Shown here: positions 1 through 7,374 of the stretch, one piece after another
How positions within the stretch are numbered: position 1 is the first letter of the stretch
How the letters are laid out: every line of letters begins with the position of its first letter
Source: CAYTYZ01 sp964442385
GTDB lineage: Bacteria; Patescibacteriota; Microgenomatia; UBA12405
NCBI GenBank assembly: GCA_964442385.1
Contig: CAYTYZ010000013.1
Location: 1-36,790 of the forward strand
Reading direction: 5' to 3'
Length of the DNA stretch: 36,790 bases
The notes under the pieces: model-generated
The model's input: the letters and a program-made list of their open reading frames with translations, nothing else
What the model was told of the DNA's origin: nothing
Database searches by the model: none
Made by a program: the position numbers and the translations under genes

Positions 1-1
1 A

Positions 2-175
2 AAAGAAATTTTAATTCTTAATAATATTTTTCCAGAAGATCAACAAACTGATTTAGCAGAATATTCAAGATACGTTTTAAGAGAGGGAACCATCACTGCA
101 AAGAGAAATTTAATTACTGGGTTGAACCTTAATTTATATTTACACAATAAAGAAATACAAACAGAAAAACATTAA
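2..175 (+). CDS. C-terminal tail of a probable serine recombinase (5' cut by window edge)
   Basis: An open frame of 57 residues runs in from the left edge and stops at TAA 173-175. The tail reads like the end of large serine recombinases: a segment 'EGTITAKRNLITGLNLNLYL' followed by an asparagine-lysine turn and a short charged end. No catalytic domain is visible because it lies outside the window. It is convergent with the ATPase gene, whose stop lies 3 nt away, and both share the same low GC, as expected of a transferred island. The call is from pattern memory only; another DNA-binding protein is possible. Confidence 0.35.
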   Translation, partial: KEILILNNIFPEDQQTDLAEYSRYVLREGTITAKRNLITGLNLNLYLHNKEIQTEKH

Positions 176-178
176 TAT

Positions 179-2335
179 TTAATTTTTCAATCCTTTAACA
201 TCACAATATAACTTTCTTAAATGTTCATCTCCTAAATCCAAAATTGGTTCATACATAAAACTATTTAAATGAATGTTCTCAGGTGTTATTAAATTCACTT
301 CTTCTAATATGTCAATGTTACTTAAATCCGTTGGAAACATAGTTTTATATTTTTTAATTAATTCATATGTTTGATATGATGATATTTGATTCCAAAAAGC
401 TTGATCATTTATTTTATTAACCATAAATTTCTCTGCCAATAATCTGATAGCAATCGAAAGTATAATTTTATTTTCAAAATTAATACCCAAAGGATCCTTT
501 AAACAAGACTCGGATTCAGAAAAAATAAAATCAAGAACTTTATTACTTAAATTAGAACTAGGAAATGAAATATTATGCAAAACACTTTCAAAGACAATTT
601 TTAAATCAGACACTAATATAGAATCACTATCGCATTTCCAATGCAATAACGAGGTTAATTTTTTATAATTTTGATCATTTTCACCATCAGTATATTCAAT
701 AATATTTCTAACAAAAGGAATCGATGATATTAATTTTCTATTATTAGATAAATCATTTTTCCAATCATTCACAAATGGATTTTTTATCCCACCAGTAGCA
801 GCTTTAATAAATATTTCTGATTTTTCTTTAAAAGCAAAAAAACAATTTGAATATTTAACAATATTTCTTGATTCAATTGTTCTTAAAAAATCAAAATTAT
901 GAGTCAGAATAATCTGGAAAAAATTATCAACTTCTGACATATCCATCAAATATTGAATAATGGCATACTTATTTTTATAGTCAAAAGAATCAGCTATATC
1001 ATCAATTACAAAAAAAGTCCTTTGTCTTATTTTCTTTCTTGCTTCAACTTCAAAAATTATATTCAATAAATATAAAGCTCTACATTCTCCCTGACTCAAC
1101 ACACAAAGTAAATCTTCTTTCTTAATAGATTTTTTACCTTGGGAATCAAAAAAAACAAATTCTACAGCAGGAGCCTCTGTTTTTAACATAACATCCTCTT
1201 TGTTTATTATTTTCAATTCAAATGGGACACCAACAAACCTTTTGTTAAACTCATCTACCGATTTTTCCCAATCCGTTCTTTCTTTTTTAGCCTTAGAGAT
1301 AATACTCTCTAAAATTTGCTTCTTCTCATTAAAATTCTTTAAAAGAGAAGCAACATCTTGACCCATTTGATCCAAATATCCCAACCAAACCTTTTTATTG
1401 AATTCTATATAATCGTTGAGTTCTAATAGTAAAAAATTATTCTTTTCTATAACTTCTTTAAATAATCTTAATTCAGCATTCGCACTAATTTCTTTGTCAA
1501 TCTTATCAAAAATATTTTTTAAATCTTTATCACTTAAAATTTTATTAATTTCGTCTTCAAGAATATTTTTTAATTCATTAGAAGATTTTATTTTTGTTTC
1601 ATTAGATAACTCCAATAAATGACCAGCTTCAAAAAATGAATTATCGGAAACAGACCTAAGAATTTCTCTGGCTTGATACGTACCAAACGTATTACTCGAC
1701 TTTTTAAAAAATGCAGATTTACTAATTATTGATTCATAATTAGTAAAATATGACTTAAGTAAATCTTTATTTTTGTCGATAAATTTCTTAACATTTCCTT
1801 TTTTGTCAAAAACATCATTATATCTAAATGTATACTGTATCTGTTTACTATTGAGCAACGGAAATACCTGTTCCAATATTTCAAATAAACTCGCATCTTT
1901 ATTAAAACTTTGAATAACCTCGTGTTCACAATCACTACTTTGAGATATAGATTTAAGTTTCTTTATAAAAATATTTTTCTCAGCCTCTATCTCACGATAT
2001 GCATCATCATAATCATCTTTTAATTCTTTTGTAACTAATAATGTAGAAAGTCTATCTGAACCATAATCCTGATTATAACGTTCCACAACAAAAACCTCTT
2101 CTGGCTTAATTTCGTTTCCACTTTCATCAATAATTTGTCTTTTAGTTTTTCTTTCGGGAAACACTAAATCAGAAGTATCTTTATTTATACTCAAATCTTT
2201 AAAAGTCTTAGCAAAAGAAGTTTTCATCAACCCATTCGGAGCATATATTGCACAAGTTTTTGTTCTAGAAAAATCAAAATCTGTAGACAATTTTCCTATT
2301 CCATAACAATTTTCTAAAACAACAGAAAGTTTATT
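179..2335 (-). CDS. ABC-type ATPase, PrrC/RloC-like (candidate anticodon nuclease or defence ATPase)
   Basis: This 718-residue protein has the ABC/SMC-like ATPase core split by a long helical, probably coiled-coil middle. Seen: a variant Walker A 'APNGLMKTS' (residues 33-41, with Met where the second Gly of GxGKS/T would be), an ABC signature LSQGE (413-417), a Walker B VIDDIAD (D445, D446) and a switch His in LTHNFDF (H479). After the ATPase core, R543-x3-E547 and H565 form an R-x3-E...H set resembling the catalytic triad known for PrrC/RloC anticodon nucleases; that match is inference. Start chosen at ATG 2335 because TAAAAT ends 5 nt upstream; a start at 2353 would add six residues. It is much more AT-rich than the genes to the right. 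It could equally be another defence ATPase of the AAA_13 type. Confidence 0.72.
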   Translation of the reverse strand, partial: NKLSVVLENCYGIGKLSTDFDFSRTKTCAIYAPNGLMKTSFAKTFKDLSINKDTSDLVFPERKTKRQIIDESGNEIKPEEVFVVERYNQDYGSDRLSTLLVTKELKDDYDDAYREIEAEKNIFIKKLKSISQSSDCEHEVIQSFNKDASLFEILEQVFPLLNSKQIQYTFRYNDVFDKKGNVKKFIDKNKDLLKSYFTNYESIISKSAFFKKSSNTFGTYQAREILRSVSDNSFFEAGHLLELSNETKIKSSNELKNILEDEINKILSDKDLKNIFDKIDKEISANAELRLFKEVIEKNNFLLLELNDYIEFNKKVWLGYLDQMGQDVASLLKNFNEKKQILESIISKAKKERTDWEKSVDEFNKRFVGVPFELKIINKEDVMLKTEAPAVEFVFFDSQGKKSIKKEDLLCVLSQGECRALYLLNIIFEVEARKKIRQRTFFVIDDIADSFDYKNKYAIIQYLMDMSEVDNFFQIILTHNFDFLRTIESRNIVKYSNCFFAFKEKSEIFIKAATGGIKNPFVNDWKNDLSNNRKLISSIPFVRNIIEYTDGENDQNYKKLTSLLHWKCDSDSILVSDLKIVFESVLHNISFPSSNLSNKVLDFIFSESESCLKDPLGINFENKIILSIAIRLLAEKFMVNKINDQAFWNQISSYQTYELIKKYKTMFPTDLSNIDILEEVNLITPENIHLNSFMYEPILDLGDEHLRKLYCDVKGLKN

Positions 2336-2458
2336 CATAAAACATTTTAACATTCTACAGGCTTAATCCGTTCGCTGTTTTTAGAGATACAAATTCAATT
2401 TCAAAGGTAAAATAGGGGAAACATAGTAACATCGGACATCTCAAAGCGCTCAATTTTG

Positions 2459-2529
2459 TTGCCCTGCATGGATTCGAACCACAATAAACAGCTCCAAAGG
2501 CTGCTGTCCTACCATTAGACGACAGGGCA
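2459..2529 (-). tRNA. tRNA-Gln(TTG)
   Basis: Cloverleaf with acceptor TGCCCTG/CAGGGCA, discriminator A and anticodon loop CTTTGGA giving anticodon TTG. About 71 nt, without an encoded CCA. It marks the border between the AT-rich ATPase island and the rest of the window. Confidence 0.93.
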
Positions 2530-2549
2530 ATCTAGAGCCTTATTTTACA

Positions 2550-2909
2550 CTATTTCTGTCCATCTACCAACCCAACCAACTCCGAAGTAGGAATTATCCT
2601 TCCTCTGATTTTTTCATCATTTGGAAGTCCAGTAAGTAGTAGGTAGCCTTGCCATACATTTAGCCCAACTTCTAGTTCAAGATGTATATTATCCACCAAG
2701 TTCGGCTCATTATTTACATCATAAAGTGCAAATTTACCCACAGCTAGAACATGATCAACTTTATGTGGTTTGTGGGTAGTTACCAATATTTCTCCAATTT
2801 CTCCAGCCATAATCCAAGCAAATACTTTTTCTCGACCCAAGTCCAGCACTTTTGTGGCTGCTCTGGTTTGAATTAATTTATAGTTACCACTATCTAGCAG
2901 TTTAATCAT
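2550..2909 (-). CDS. hypothetical protein (119 aa) starting directly behind tRNA-Leu(GAG)
   Basis: Small soluble protein, no recognised domain, signal peptide or membrane segment. The frame could extend upstream, but that would translate tRNA-Leu(GAG), so the start is set at ATG 2909. This ATG is one nucleotide after the tRNA discriminator base (2911), with no room for a Shine-Dalgarno site. The gene is therefore probably translated from a leaderless mRNA released by 3' processing of the tRNA. It ends 20 nt before tRNA-Gln and probably forms one tRNA-mRNA-tRNA transcript. Conserved-looking hydrophobic strands alternate with acidic turns, loosely like the C-x2-C proteins at 9720-10550, but the resemblance is weak. 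Confidence 0.65.
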   Translation of the reverse strand: MIKLLDSGNYKLIQTRAATKVLDLGREKVFAWIMAGEIGEILVTTHKPHKVDHVLAVGKFALYDVNNEPNLVDNIHLELEVGLNVWQGYLLLTGLPNDEKIRGRIIPTSELVGLVDGQK

Positions 2910-2910
2910 G

Positions 2911-2992
2911 TGCCGCCGGAGGGACTTGAACCCCCAAGCCTCGCGGCATACGCACCTCAAGCGTACGTGTCTGCCAATTTCACCACGGCGGC
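2911..2992 (-). tRNA. tRNA-Leu(GAG)
   Basis: Class II tRNA of 82 nt. Acceptor GCCGCCG/CGGCGGC, discriminator A, anticodon loop TTGAGGT giving GAG, long variable arm. No encoded CCA. Unlike the other three tRNA-Leu genes here it has no degenerate upstream copy. Confidence 0.95.
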
Positions 2993-3012
2993 ATGGCTAG
3001 ATTATACAATAC

Positions 3013-3318
3013 TTACCACACTTTTAAAACCACCTTTAGCACAAAGTAAATTGCAAATATAACCAAAGCAACTGTGATAAATTTATTGTTAGAATTACCG
3101 ACTAATACTGGCTTGGATTTATTTTCCAAAGGCTTGGGCTCGATTGGCAAAATATTTTCAAATCCTAAATTATTAGTAGCATCCTTTACTTGTTGCATGG
3201 CTTTTCTAACTATCTCTTTTTGCTCATCGGTTAGATCATTACTACTTGAAACTTCCGTACCATTAACGTTTATACTAATTTTTTTATTAAACCCACTACT
3301 AAATGTTTTACTTCCCAT
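3013..3318 (-). CDS. small tail-anchored membrane protein, hypothetical (101 aa)
   Basis: A polar, Ser/Asn-rich N-terminal part of about 75 residues with a short helical stretch (about residues 28-50) is followed by one C-terminal hydrophobic segment (about residues 80-99). That is the layout of a tail-anchored protein with the bulk facing the cytoplasm. The function is not recognised. ATG 3318 lies one nucleotide beyond the discriminator base of tRNA-Val(TAC), the same geometry as the gene behind tRNA-Leu(GAG). There is no Shine-Dalgarno site, so translation probably depends on tRNA 3'-end processing. It ends just before tRNA-Leu(GAG) on the same strand. Confidence 0.65.
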   Translation of the reverse strand: MGSKTFSSGFNKKISINVNGTEVSSSNDLTDEQKEIVRKAMQQVKDATNNLGFENILPIEPKPLENKSKPVLVGNSNNKFITVALVIFAIYFVLKVVLKVW

Positions 3319-3319
3319 G

Positions 3320-3392
3320 TGGCCACTGAGGGACTTGAACCCCCGACCGCCCCGATGTAAACGGGATGCTCTACCAACTGAGCTAAGTGGCC
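3320..3392 (-). tRNA. tRNA-Val(TAC)
   Basis: Acceptor GGCCACT/AGTGGCC, discriminator A, anticodon loop TTTACAT giving TAC; 73 nt without encoded CCA. Its only evident promoter (TTATAAT near 3459-3465, minus strand) lies upstream of a partial copy of its own 5' end (3393-3452). Confidence 0.95.
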
Positions 3393-3452
3393 AAGATTAC
3401 CAAAGAACTGCCAAGTGCCTGTCCGCCTTGTGCGAACGCTAAGTGGCCAACT
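3393..3452 (-). pseudogene. degenerate 5' copy of tRNA-Val(TAC) with palindromic insert
   Basis: Reading along the minus strand, the tRNA 5' end GGCCACTTAGC recurs here, is interrupted by about 18-20 nt containing CAAGGCGGACA, and continues with tRNA-like CACTTGGCAG before the intact tRNA begins. The insert shares the GGCGGA core seen in the degenerate tRNA-Leu copies. The promoter for the intact tRNA lies upstream of this copy, so it would be transcribed as a leader and removed by RNase P. Confidence 0.55.
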
Positions 3453-3484
3453 GGGGAATTATAACAAATTTGCTATACTCAGGA

Positions 3485-3964
3485 GTGAAGGCAATTAAAT
3501 TATCCCTACTCGTTTTAACTCTAATTTTAGCCGGATGCATGACAAGTAAACCAGCAGAAATAAATAGGGAACCATGTACTGCCGAGGCAAAACTGTGCCC
3601 CAACGGTAGTTATGTAGTTCGCGACTATGGTAAAAATTGTCAATACAAAGCTTGCGATAATACTTTGCCCAATCCTCAAGAAAAGCCAAAGAATATAGAA
3701 TTGCCTGGAACCCTACGGTATGATCCCAAGGCTAATTATGACGGAGTAGACTACACCATTTCACTAGAATTTATAACTGAACTAATTGACACCACTAGCG
3801 CAAGAGGGGAGAGCACTCCGGTAAAAAGTTTACCGATAGTTCCAATCAATTCTGAGCTAAGAAAAGATCTAATGGGCAAAGTAAACCAAAAAGTAGTTGT
3901 CACGGGCTTTGTCGAATGGGGCCTTGCTGAAGGCAAGCATCTTAAAGTTGAAAGTGTAAGATAA
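3485..3964 (+). CDS. lipoprotein with Cys-rich motif, hypothetical
   Basis: A 159-residue protein starting at GTG 3485. The N-terminus is a lipoprotein signal: Lys residues, a run of Leu/Val/Thr and the lipobox LAGC, so it should be anchored on the outer face of the cytoplasmic membrane. Just behind it lies a cluster with spacing like C-x6-C-x(14-16)-C-x4-C ('CTAEAKLCPNGSYV'), a short motif I associate with secreted Patescibacteria proteins. The rest is a beta-rich soluble domain. A TATACT box at 3474-3479 lies 5 nt before the GTG, so the mRNA is probably leaderless. It is convergent with the dehydrogenase on the minus strand. Function unknown. Confidence 0.75.
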   Translation: MKAIKLSLLVLTLILAGCMTSKPAEINREPCTAEAKLCPNGSYVVRDYGKNCQYKACDNTLPNPQEKPKNIELPGTLRYDPKANYDGVDYTISLEFITELIDTTSARGESTPVKSLPIVPINSELRKDLMGKVNQKVVVTGFVEWGLAEGKHLKVESVR

Positions 3965-3966
3965 GT

Positions 3967-4638
3967 CTATCTTTCCTTCATTATTTCAACCTTAAGTGGA
4001 TCCCTATTAATTCTTGTATATCTAAAAGTATACTCGCCATCCATTTGCTCCAGAATTATTCTGGCAACATCCACAGGATCAAGCATTTTTGAAGTATCTT
4101 TGTCGATATTTTTCCAAAAAGCTGTCTTCATACCAGCCGGTGCCACGTGCAAAGTTTTTGCTATATTTCCACCCAGTGACACCCCTTCGGCTAAATGACC
4201 AAGACCTGCTTTTACAAAATTATAAATGGGTTCTTTTTCCCTTGGAATCCACTGAGAAGTCGATGTTACCGCCAAAAAAGTATCCAGCTGATTTCTTTTA
4301 AGTAACTCACTAAGTAAATAAATCGGAGCCCTGGCACCTACTTCTAACATCTTGTCTACATCTTTCACACTTAATTCATTTATTGTACCCTCCTGGTAAA
4401 AACCAGCCACACAATAAAAGTTGTTAATTACAATATTATTGGTATTTTCCATTATATTCGTCACCACTTCTCTAGTTGTTTCTGGCAAACCAAAATCTGC
4501 CAAAATAAAATTTAAACCATCTATATTTGGATCTTTTCTGCCTGTAATAAACACCCGCTCGCCTCTAGCTTGGCTTAATTTTGCTAATTCCAGTCCCAGT
4601 CCAGATGTCCCACCGTATATTAGTGTATTTTTTTGCAT
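3967..4638 (-). CDS. short-chain dehydrogenase/reductase (SDR)
   Basis: A 223-residue Rossmann-fold oxidoreductase. The N-terminal YGGTSGLGLEL is the SDR nucleotide-binding glycine motif. Downstream are an N-rich strand, the catalytic Ser region (VTSTSQW) and the YxxxK pair in YNFVK. The length fits the classical SDR family. The substrate cannot be told. The gene looks leaderless: a TATAAT box (4644-4649) sits 5 nt before ATG 4638 and no Shine-Dalgarno sequence is present. It lies 28 nt behind tRNA-Gly(GCC). Confidence 0.88.
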   Translation of the reverse strand: MQKNTLIYGGTSGLGLELAKLSQARGERVFITGRKDPNIDGLNFILADFGLPETTREVVTNIMENTNNIVINNFYCVAGFYQEGTINELSVKDVDKMLEVGARAPIYLLSELLKRNQLDTFLAVTSTSQWIPREKEPIYNFVKAGLGHLAEGVSLGGNIAKTLHVAPAGMKTAFWKNIDKDTSKMLDPVDVARIILEQMDGEYTFRYTRINRDPLKVEIMKER

Positions 4639-4666
4639 ATTAAATTATACTCTATCAATATTTTTG

Positions 4667-4739
4667 AGCGAGAAACGGGACTCGAACCCGCAACCTTCTC
4701 CTTGGCAAGGAGACATTCTACCAATTGAACTATTCTCGC
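4667..4739 (-). tRNA. tRNA-Gly(GCC)
   Basis: Acceptor GCGAGAA/TTCTCGC, discriminator T, anticodon loop TTGCCAA giving GCC; 73 nt, no encoded CCA. Confidence 0.94.
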
Positions 4740-4764
4740 AAAATTAGTCGATAGCTATTAGTCT

Positions 4765-5115
4765 TTAGTCACCAGACCTCAAGCTACGAATAAGACCTGA
4801 TAGTATTTTACCAGTTTTTTCAGTTTGTTCTAGCGCTTTATTAATATCAACTTTATGCAATCTTTCGGCTAATTTTAATATTGCAACAACCTCTTATAGA
4901 GATTTTCTGGAAATATGCAGGAATTTTAAGAAATCAGCATCACTACTGCCACCTGATCCTTCTGCAATATTTATGGCTATTGATGTTACAGCGCGACGAA
5001 GTTGGTCGCCAAGGCCATTTATTTCATAACTAGGGAGTTTTTTATTTACATTGTATGATAACTCCACGAGAACCAAAGCCTTATTCCACACTAAAAGTAT
5101 TTCAAACTTATACAT
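4765..5115 (-). pseudogene. four-helix-bundle protein (23S rRNA intervening-sequence family) with an in-frame stop
   Basis: The first 73 codons encode the typical start of this family: an aromatic 'W-x-K-A' helix, 'LRRAVTSIAINIAEG' and 'FLKFLHISRKSL'. An in-frame TAA then stands where the family normally has a Tyr or similar (KSL-stop-EVVAILKLAERL). The same frame continues to a normal end at 4765, giving the expected total of about 116 residues, so a single nonsense change has probably broken it. It lies between tRNA-Phe and tRNA-Gly and is bounded on both sides by low-complexity 'TAGCTATTAGC'-like repeats, which often accompany this family. A TATAAT lies 3 nt before the ATG. A sequencing error at one base is the alternative. 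Confidence 0.8.
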
Positions 5116-5180
5116 CAGATTATAGCCTTTAGCCTACAGCTAATTGCTAATAGCTTATGACGAACAGCTAACGACTAACT
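5103..5180. repeat. low-complexity AGCTATTAGC-type flank of the four-helix-bundle gene
   Basis: The stretch repeats variants of 'tagcc/tagct/aattgc' and has an inverted, degenerate counterpart at 4745-4772 on the other side of the gene. Such heptamer-like flanks commonly surround four-helix-bundle genes and may mark the ends of a small mobile unit. Mobility is inference. Confidence 0.45.
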
Positions 5181-5183
5181 AAG

Positions 5184-5256
5184 TGCCAATGGTTGGACTC
5201 GAACCAACATCCCAGGTTTTTCAGACCAGTGCCGTGACCATCTTGGCTACATTGGC
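5184..5256 (-). tRNA. tRNA-Phe(GAA)
   Basis: Acceptor GCCAATG/CATTGGC, discriminator A, anticodon loop CTGAAAA giving GAA; one T-T mismatch in the anticodon stem. No encoded CCA. A TAAGAT box lies 8 nt upstream. Confidence 0.92.
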
Positions 5257-5294
5257 GTTTTTGTATCTTACACTAGAACGTGGTGCACTTGAAG

Positions 5295-5337
5295 TGTAAA
5301 GAAGATTTCAGGAGCCCACCAGCGGCGGACTCCTGAA
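5295..5337 (-). terminator. hairpin terminator of the zinc-ribbon protein gene
   Basis: TTCAGGAG pairs with CTCCTGAA (5307-5314 with 5330-5337) around an inner CC/GG stem, followed on the minus strand by the U-rich ATCTTCTTT. The U-tract is imperfect, so termination strength is uncertain. Confidence 0.55.
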
Positions 5338-5365
5338 GATAGCTATACTTAACCCAGAAAATGAC

Positions 5366-5983
5366 TTAAGGTCCACCGATGTAGTGAATTTTTACCCCAA
5401 GCTCATTTCGAACATTCTGGTGGTGTTGAGCCAAGGTCAGTTCGCTTTCACCTTCAGCCCTTGGTCGAACTCTACCACATTTTGTGCAGACGTCAGCAAC
5501 TCCAATATCCACTTCTCCGCCATGAAAAGCACCCCGCTTATACTGATGTTCACATTTGGATGCACAATCATGACAAGTAAGGGTTTCACACTGCGCCAAG
5601 CCAATCATATCCCTTCCGCATACCTTGCAAAACTCACCAGTAAACACAACCCCCTCCACACCCTCGATACTGGCAACACCCAAGTAAATCAAGCCACCGG
5701 GGCCAAAAAAACAGGTATTGCGAATACTAGCAAGTTGATTTTTATCTTCCGTCCCAATACCTCGCAAAATCAAGGCGTCGGGTTTAGATTTTTCGTCATC
5801 AGCAGGTCCAATCTCAAATTCCAAATGAGCAATACTCCCGTCCTTGCGGGACACCATATTACGGTATTTAAGTTTCTGACAAAGGTCCAATTTCCCTGCA
5901 ACCTTGGCTAGCATCGAGAATTCTTTATTGGTAACTGGTATAAAGGTCCATGTTCCTTTTTCTTCATCTGCTACAATTCTCAC
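5366..5983 (-). CDS. zinc-ribbon-containing protein, hypothetical (205 aa)
   Basis: The start is GTG 5983, preceded by an AGGTGAAGT-like ribosome binding site. The N-terminal 115 residues are an unrecognised alpha/beta region. The C-terminal half carries Cys pairs: C-x2-C in FCKVCGRD, then CHDC with a nearby Cys-x-His (KCEHQ), and a further C-x2-C in VCTKCGR, consistent with one or two zinc knuckles. It stands alone as a transcription unit with its own promoter, a hairpin-rich leader (5984-6065) and a terminator. Function unknown; nucleic-acid or protein binding through the zinc sites is a guess. Confidence 0.7.
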   Translation of the reverse strand: MRIVADEEKGTWTFIPVTNKEFSMLAKVAGKLDLCQKLKYRNMVSRKDGSIAHLEFEIGPADDEKSKPDALILRGIGTEDKNQLASIRNTCFFGPGGLIYLGVASIEGVEGVVFTGEFCKVCGRDMIGLAQCETLTCHDCASKCEHQYKRGAFHGGEVDIGVADVCTKCGRVRPRAEGESELTLAQHHQNVRNELGVKIHYIGGP

Positions 5984-6094
5984 ACTTCACCTACCTTTTA
6001 AAGTACAACTAGCTACAAAACCAGTAGCTATGGTTTTATTGGAAATCTATTTCCAATAATTCGAGAATATACGCTTTTGAATATTTAAAGTCAA
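5984..6094 (-). promoter_or_regulatory. sigma-70-type promoter and two-hairpin leader of the zinc-ribbon gene
   Basis: TTGACT (plus coordinates 6089-6094) and TATATT (6066-6071) are separated by exactly 17 nt. The leader that follows forms two strong stems: ATTGGAAAT/ATTTCCAAT and TAGCTAC/GTAGCTA. The promoter begins 5 nt from a tRNA-Leu 3' remnant. Confidence 0.7.
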
Positions 6095-6099
6095 TTATC

Positions 6100-6126
6100 T
6101 GCCACCGGGGAAGTCGAACCCTCATG
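6100..6126 (-). pseudogene. 3' remnant of tRNA-Leu(CAG): T arm plus acceptor strand
   Basis: About 27 nt matching the last part of tRNA-Leu(CAG) (CATGAGGGTTCGACT, then a GGTGGCA end) with a few changes. It lies 7 nt after the galE stop at 6134, so galE sits between the intact tRNA and this fragment. This is the geometry of an integration into the 3' end of a tRNA. Confidence 0.7.
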
Positions 6127-6133
6127 GCTGTTC

Positions 6134-7105
6134 CTAATTATTCTTCTTAAACCACATCCAAGCGCTGTCAATAATTTTGTCTAGTTCAGTCCATTTTGGC
6201 TCCCAACCCAATAGATCCTTGGCTTTTTTACTAGAGCCAATCATAGTCTCCACATCTCCTATCCTTCGGCCAATATTTTTTACCACAAAATTCTGGCCAG
6301 TGACCCGCTTTACTGACTCAATAACTTCCCAAACGGTATAACCATTTCCACTACCCAAATTAAAAGCCTCATTTACACCTACATTATCCAGATACTTAAG
6401 GGCCAGTAAATGAGCCGAAGCCAAGTCCTCCACATGAATATAATCTCGCACAAAAGTACCATCTTTGGTGGCCCAATCAGTACCATGAACTTCAACTTCG
6501 GGCCTACGTCCGACAATTGCTTCAAAACATATCGCTACCAAATGAGTAGCTGGTTCATATAGCTGACCAATACTTAGATCCGAGCTTGCTCCACTAACAT
6601 TTATATATCTAAATACTATAGATTCAAGTCCCCAAGCCCTTTGGGCATCCCACAACAACTGTTCCACCATCAACTTGCTCCAACCATATGGACTTATTGG
6701 AACCTTTGGATGATTTTCATCAATGGGAATATATTTGGGTTCTCCATACACTCCAGTGGTAGATGAAAATAACATCTTTTTTACCCCAGCCCTTTTCATT
6801 GCTTCAATTAAAACTAAGGAATTATAAAAATTATTTTTATAGTATTTTTCAGGTTCTCTTATTGACTCTGTTATCTGTACAAAGGTGGCACAGTGAATTA
6901 CCAAATCAATTTCGTTTTCGGCAAAAATTGTATCAAGTAGCTTAGAATCTCCAACATCACCTTTTAAAAATTTACCCCATTTTACCAACTTTTCGTAACC
7001 TTTCGAGAGATCATCAATAACAAAAGTATCGTGTCCAACTCCTGACATGGCTCTATTAATATGTGATCCAATATACCCTGCACCACCAGTAATTAATATC
7101 TTCAT
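6134..7105 (-). CDS. galE: UDP-glucose 4-epimerase-like NAD-dependent sugar epimerase, copy 1 (divergent)
   Basis: A 323-residue extended SDR. GGAGYIG (residues 7-13) binds NAD, SST (114-116) and Y140-x3-K144 form the catalytic set, and the C-terminal RRxGD and LGW-P motifs fit the GalE family. It is collinear with the second copy at 7875-8846 and shares the same last codons. Copy 1 departs from family consensus at several sites (TFVQITES instead of AAFxxVGES, GDVETM instead of GDPxxL), so it may have a changed substrate. The start is ATG 7105, 6 nt after TATACT; a longer frame to 7126 would cross the promoter. It lies between tRNA-Leu(CAG) and a remnant of that tRNA's 3' end. Confidence 0.85.
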   Translation of the reverse strand: MKILITGGAGYIGSHINRAMSGVGHDTFVIDDLSKGYEKLVKWGKFLKGDVGDSKLLDTIFAENEIDLVIHCATFVQITESIREPEKYYKNNFYNSLVLIEAMKRAGVKKMLFSSTTGVYGEPKYIPIDENHPKVPISPYGWSKLMVEQLLWDAQRAWGLESIVFRYINVSGASSDLSIGQLYEPATHLVAICFEAIVGRRPEVEVHGTDWATKDGTFVRDYIHVEDLASAHLLALKYLDNVGVNEAFNLGSGNGYTVWEVIESVKRVTGQNFVVKNIGRRIGDVETMIGSSKKAKDLLGWEPKWTELDKIIDSAWMWFKKNN

Positions 7106-7152
7106 TTTTTTAGTATACACAGACAAACTTCCAAAGTACTACTGTTGAATAG

Positions 7153-7234
7153 TGCCATCGGGGGGAGTCGAACCCTCATGTCTTGCGACACACGCTTCTG
7201 AAACGTGCTTGTCTACCAGTTCCAACACGATGGC
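7153..7234 (-). tRNA. tRNA-Leu(CAG)
   Basis: Class II tRNA, acceptor GCCATCG/CGATGGC, discriminator A, anticodon loop TTCAGAA giving CAG; 82 nt. No encoded CCA. It has a degenerate 5' copy upstream and a 3' remnant about 1 kb downstream. Confidence 0.95.
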
Positions 7235-7272
7235 ATTGCTATATTGTATATATTACCAACAATATGCGAAGA

Positions 7273-7314
7273 CTAACCAGTTCCAATTTATCCGCCTTGG
7301 CGGACACGATGGCA
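7273..7314 (-). pseudogene. degenerate 5' copy of tRNA-Leu(CAG) split by an 18-nt palindrome
   Basis: On the minus strand the tRNA start TGCCATCGTG is followed by the insert TCCGCCAAGGCGGATAAA (7287-7304) and then by TTGGAACTGG, the next part of the same tRNA. The insertion point is after tRNA nucleotide 9, exactly as in the copies of tRNA-Leu(TAA) and tRNA-Leu(TAG). Confidence 0.8.
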
Positions 7315-7374
7315 ATGTTCCATTTTACCACCAGTGTGATATTCTACCTTAGTTTTTAAAAACCACTATCAACT

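Noticed and set aside
3074..3442. Plus-strand open frame across tRNA-Val and the tail-anchored gene
   Set aside because: It runs antisense through a tRNA and a better-supported gene; similar antisense frames over galE, tgt and others were dismissed for the same reason.
4894..4897. In-frame TAA considered as evidence for a recoded stop codon
   Set aside because: TAA, TAG and TGA all end convincing genes elsewhere in the window (for example TGA at 26805-26807), so a standard code plus one nonsense change is simpler.
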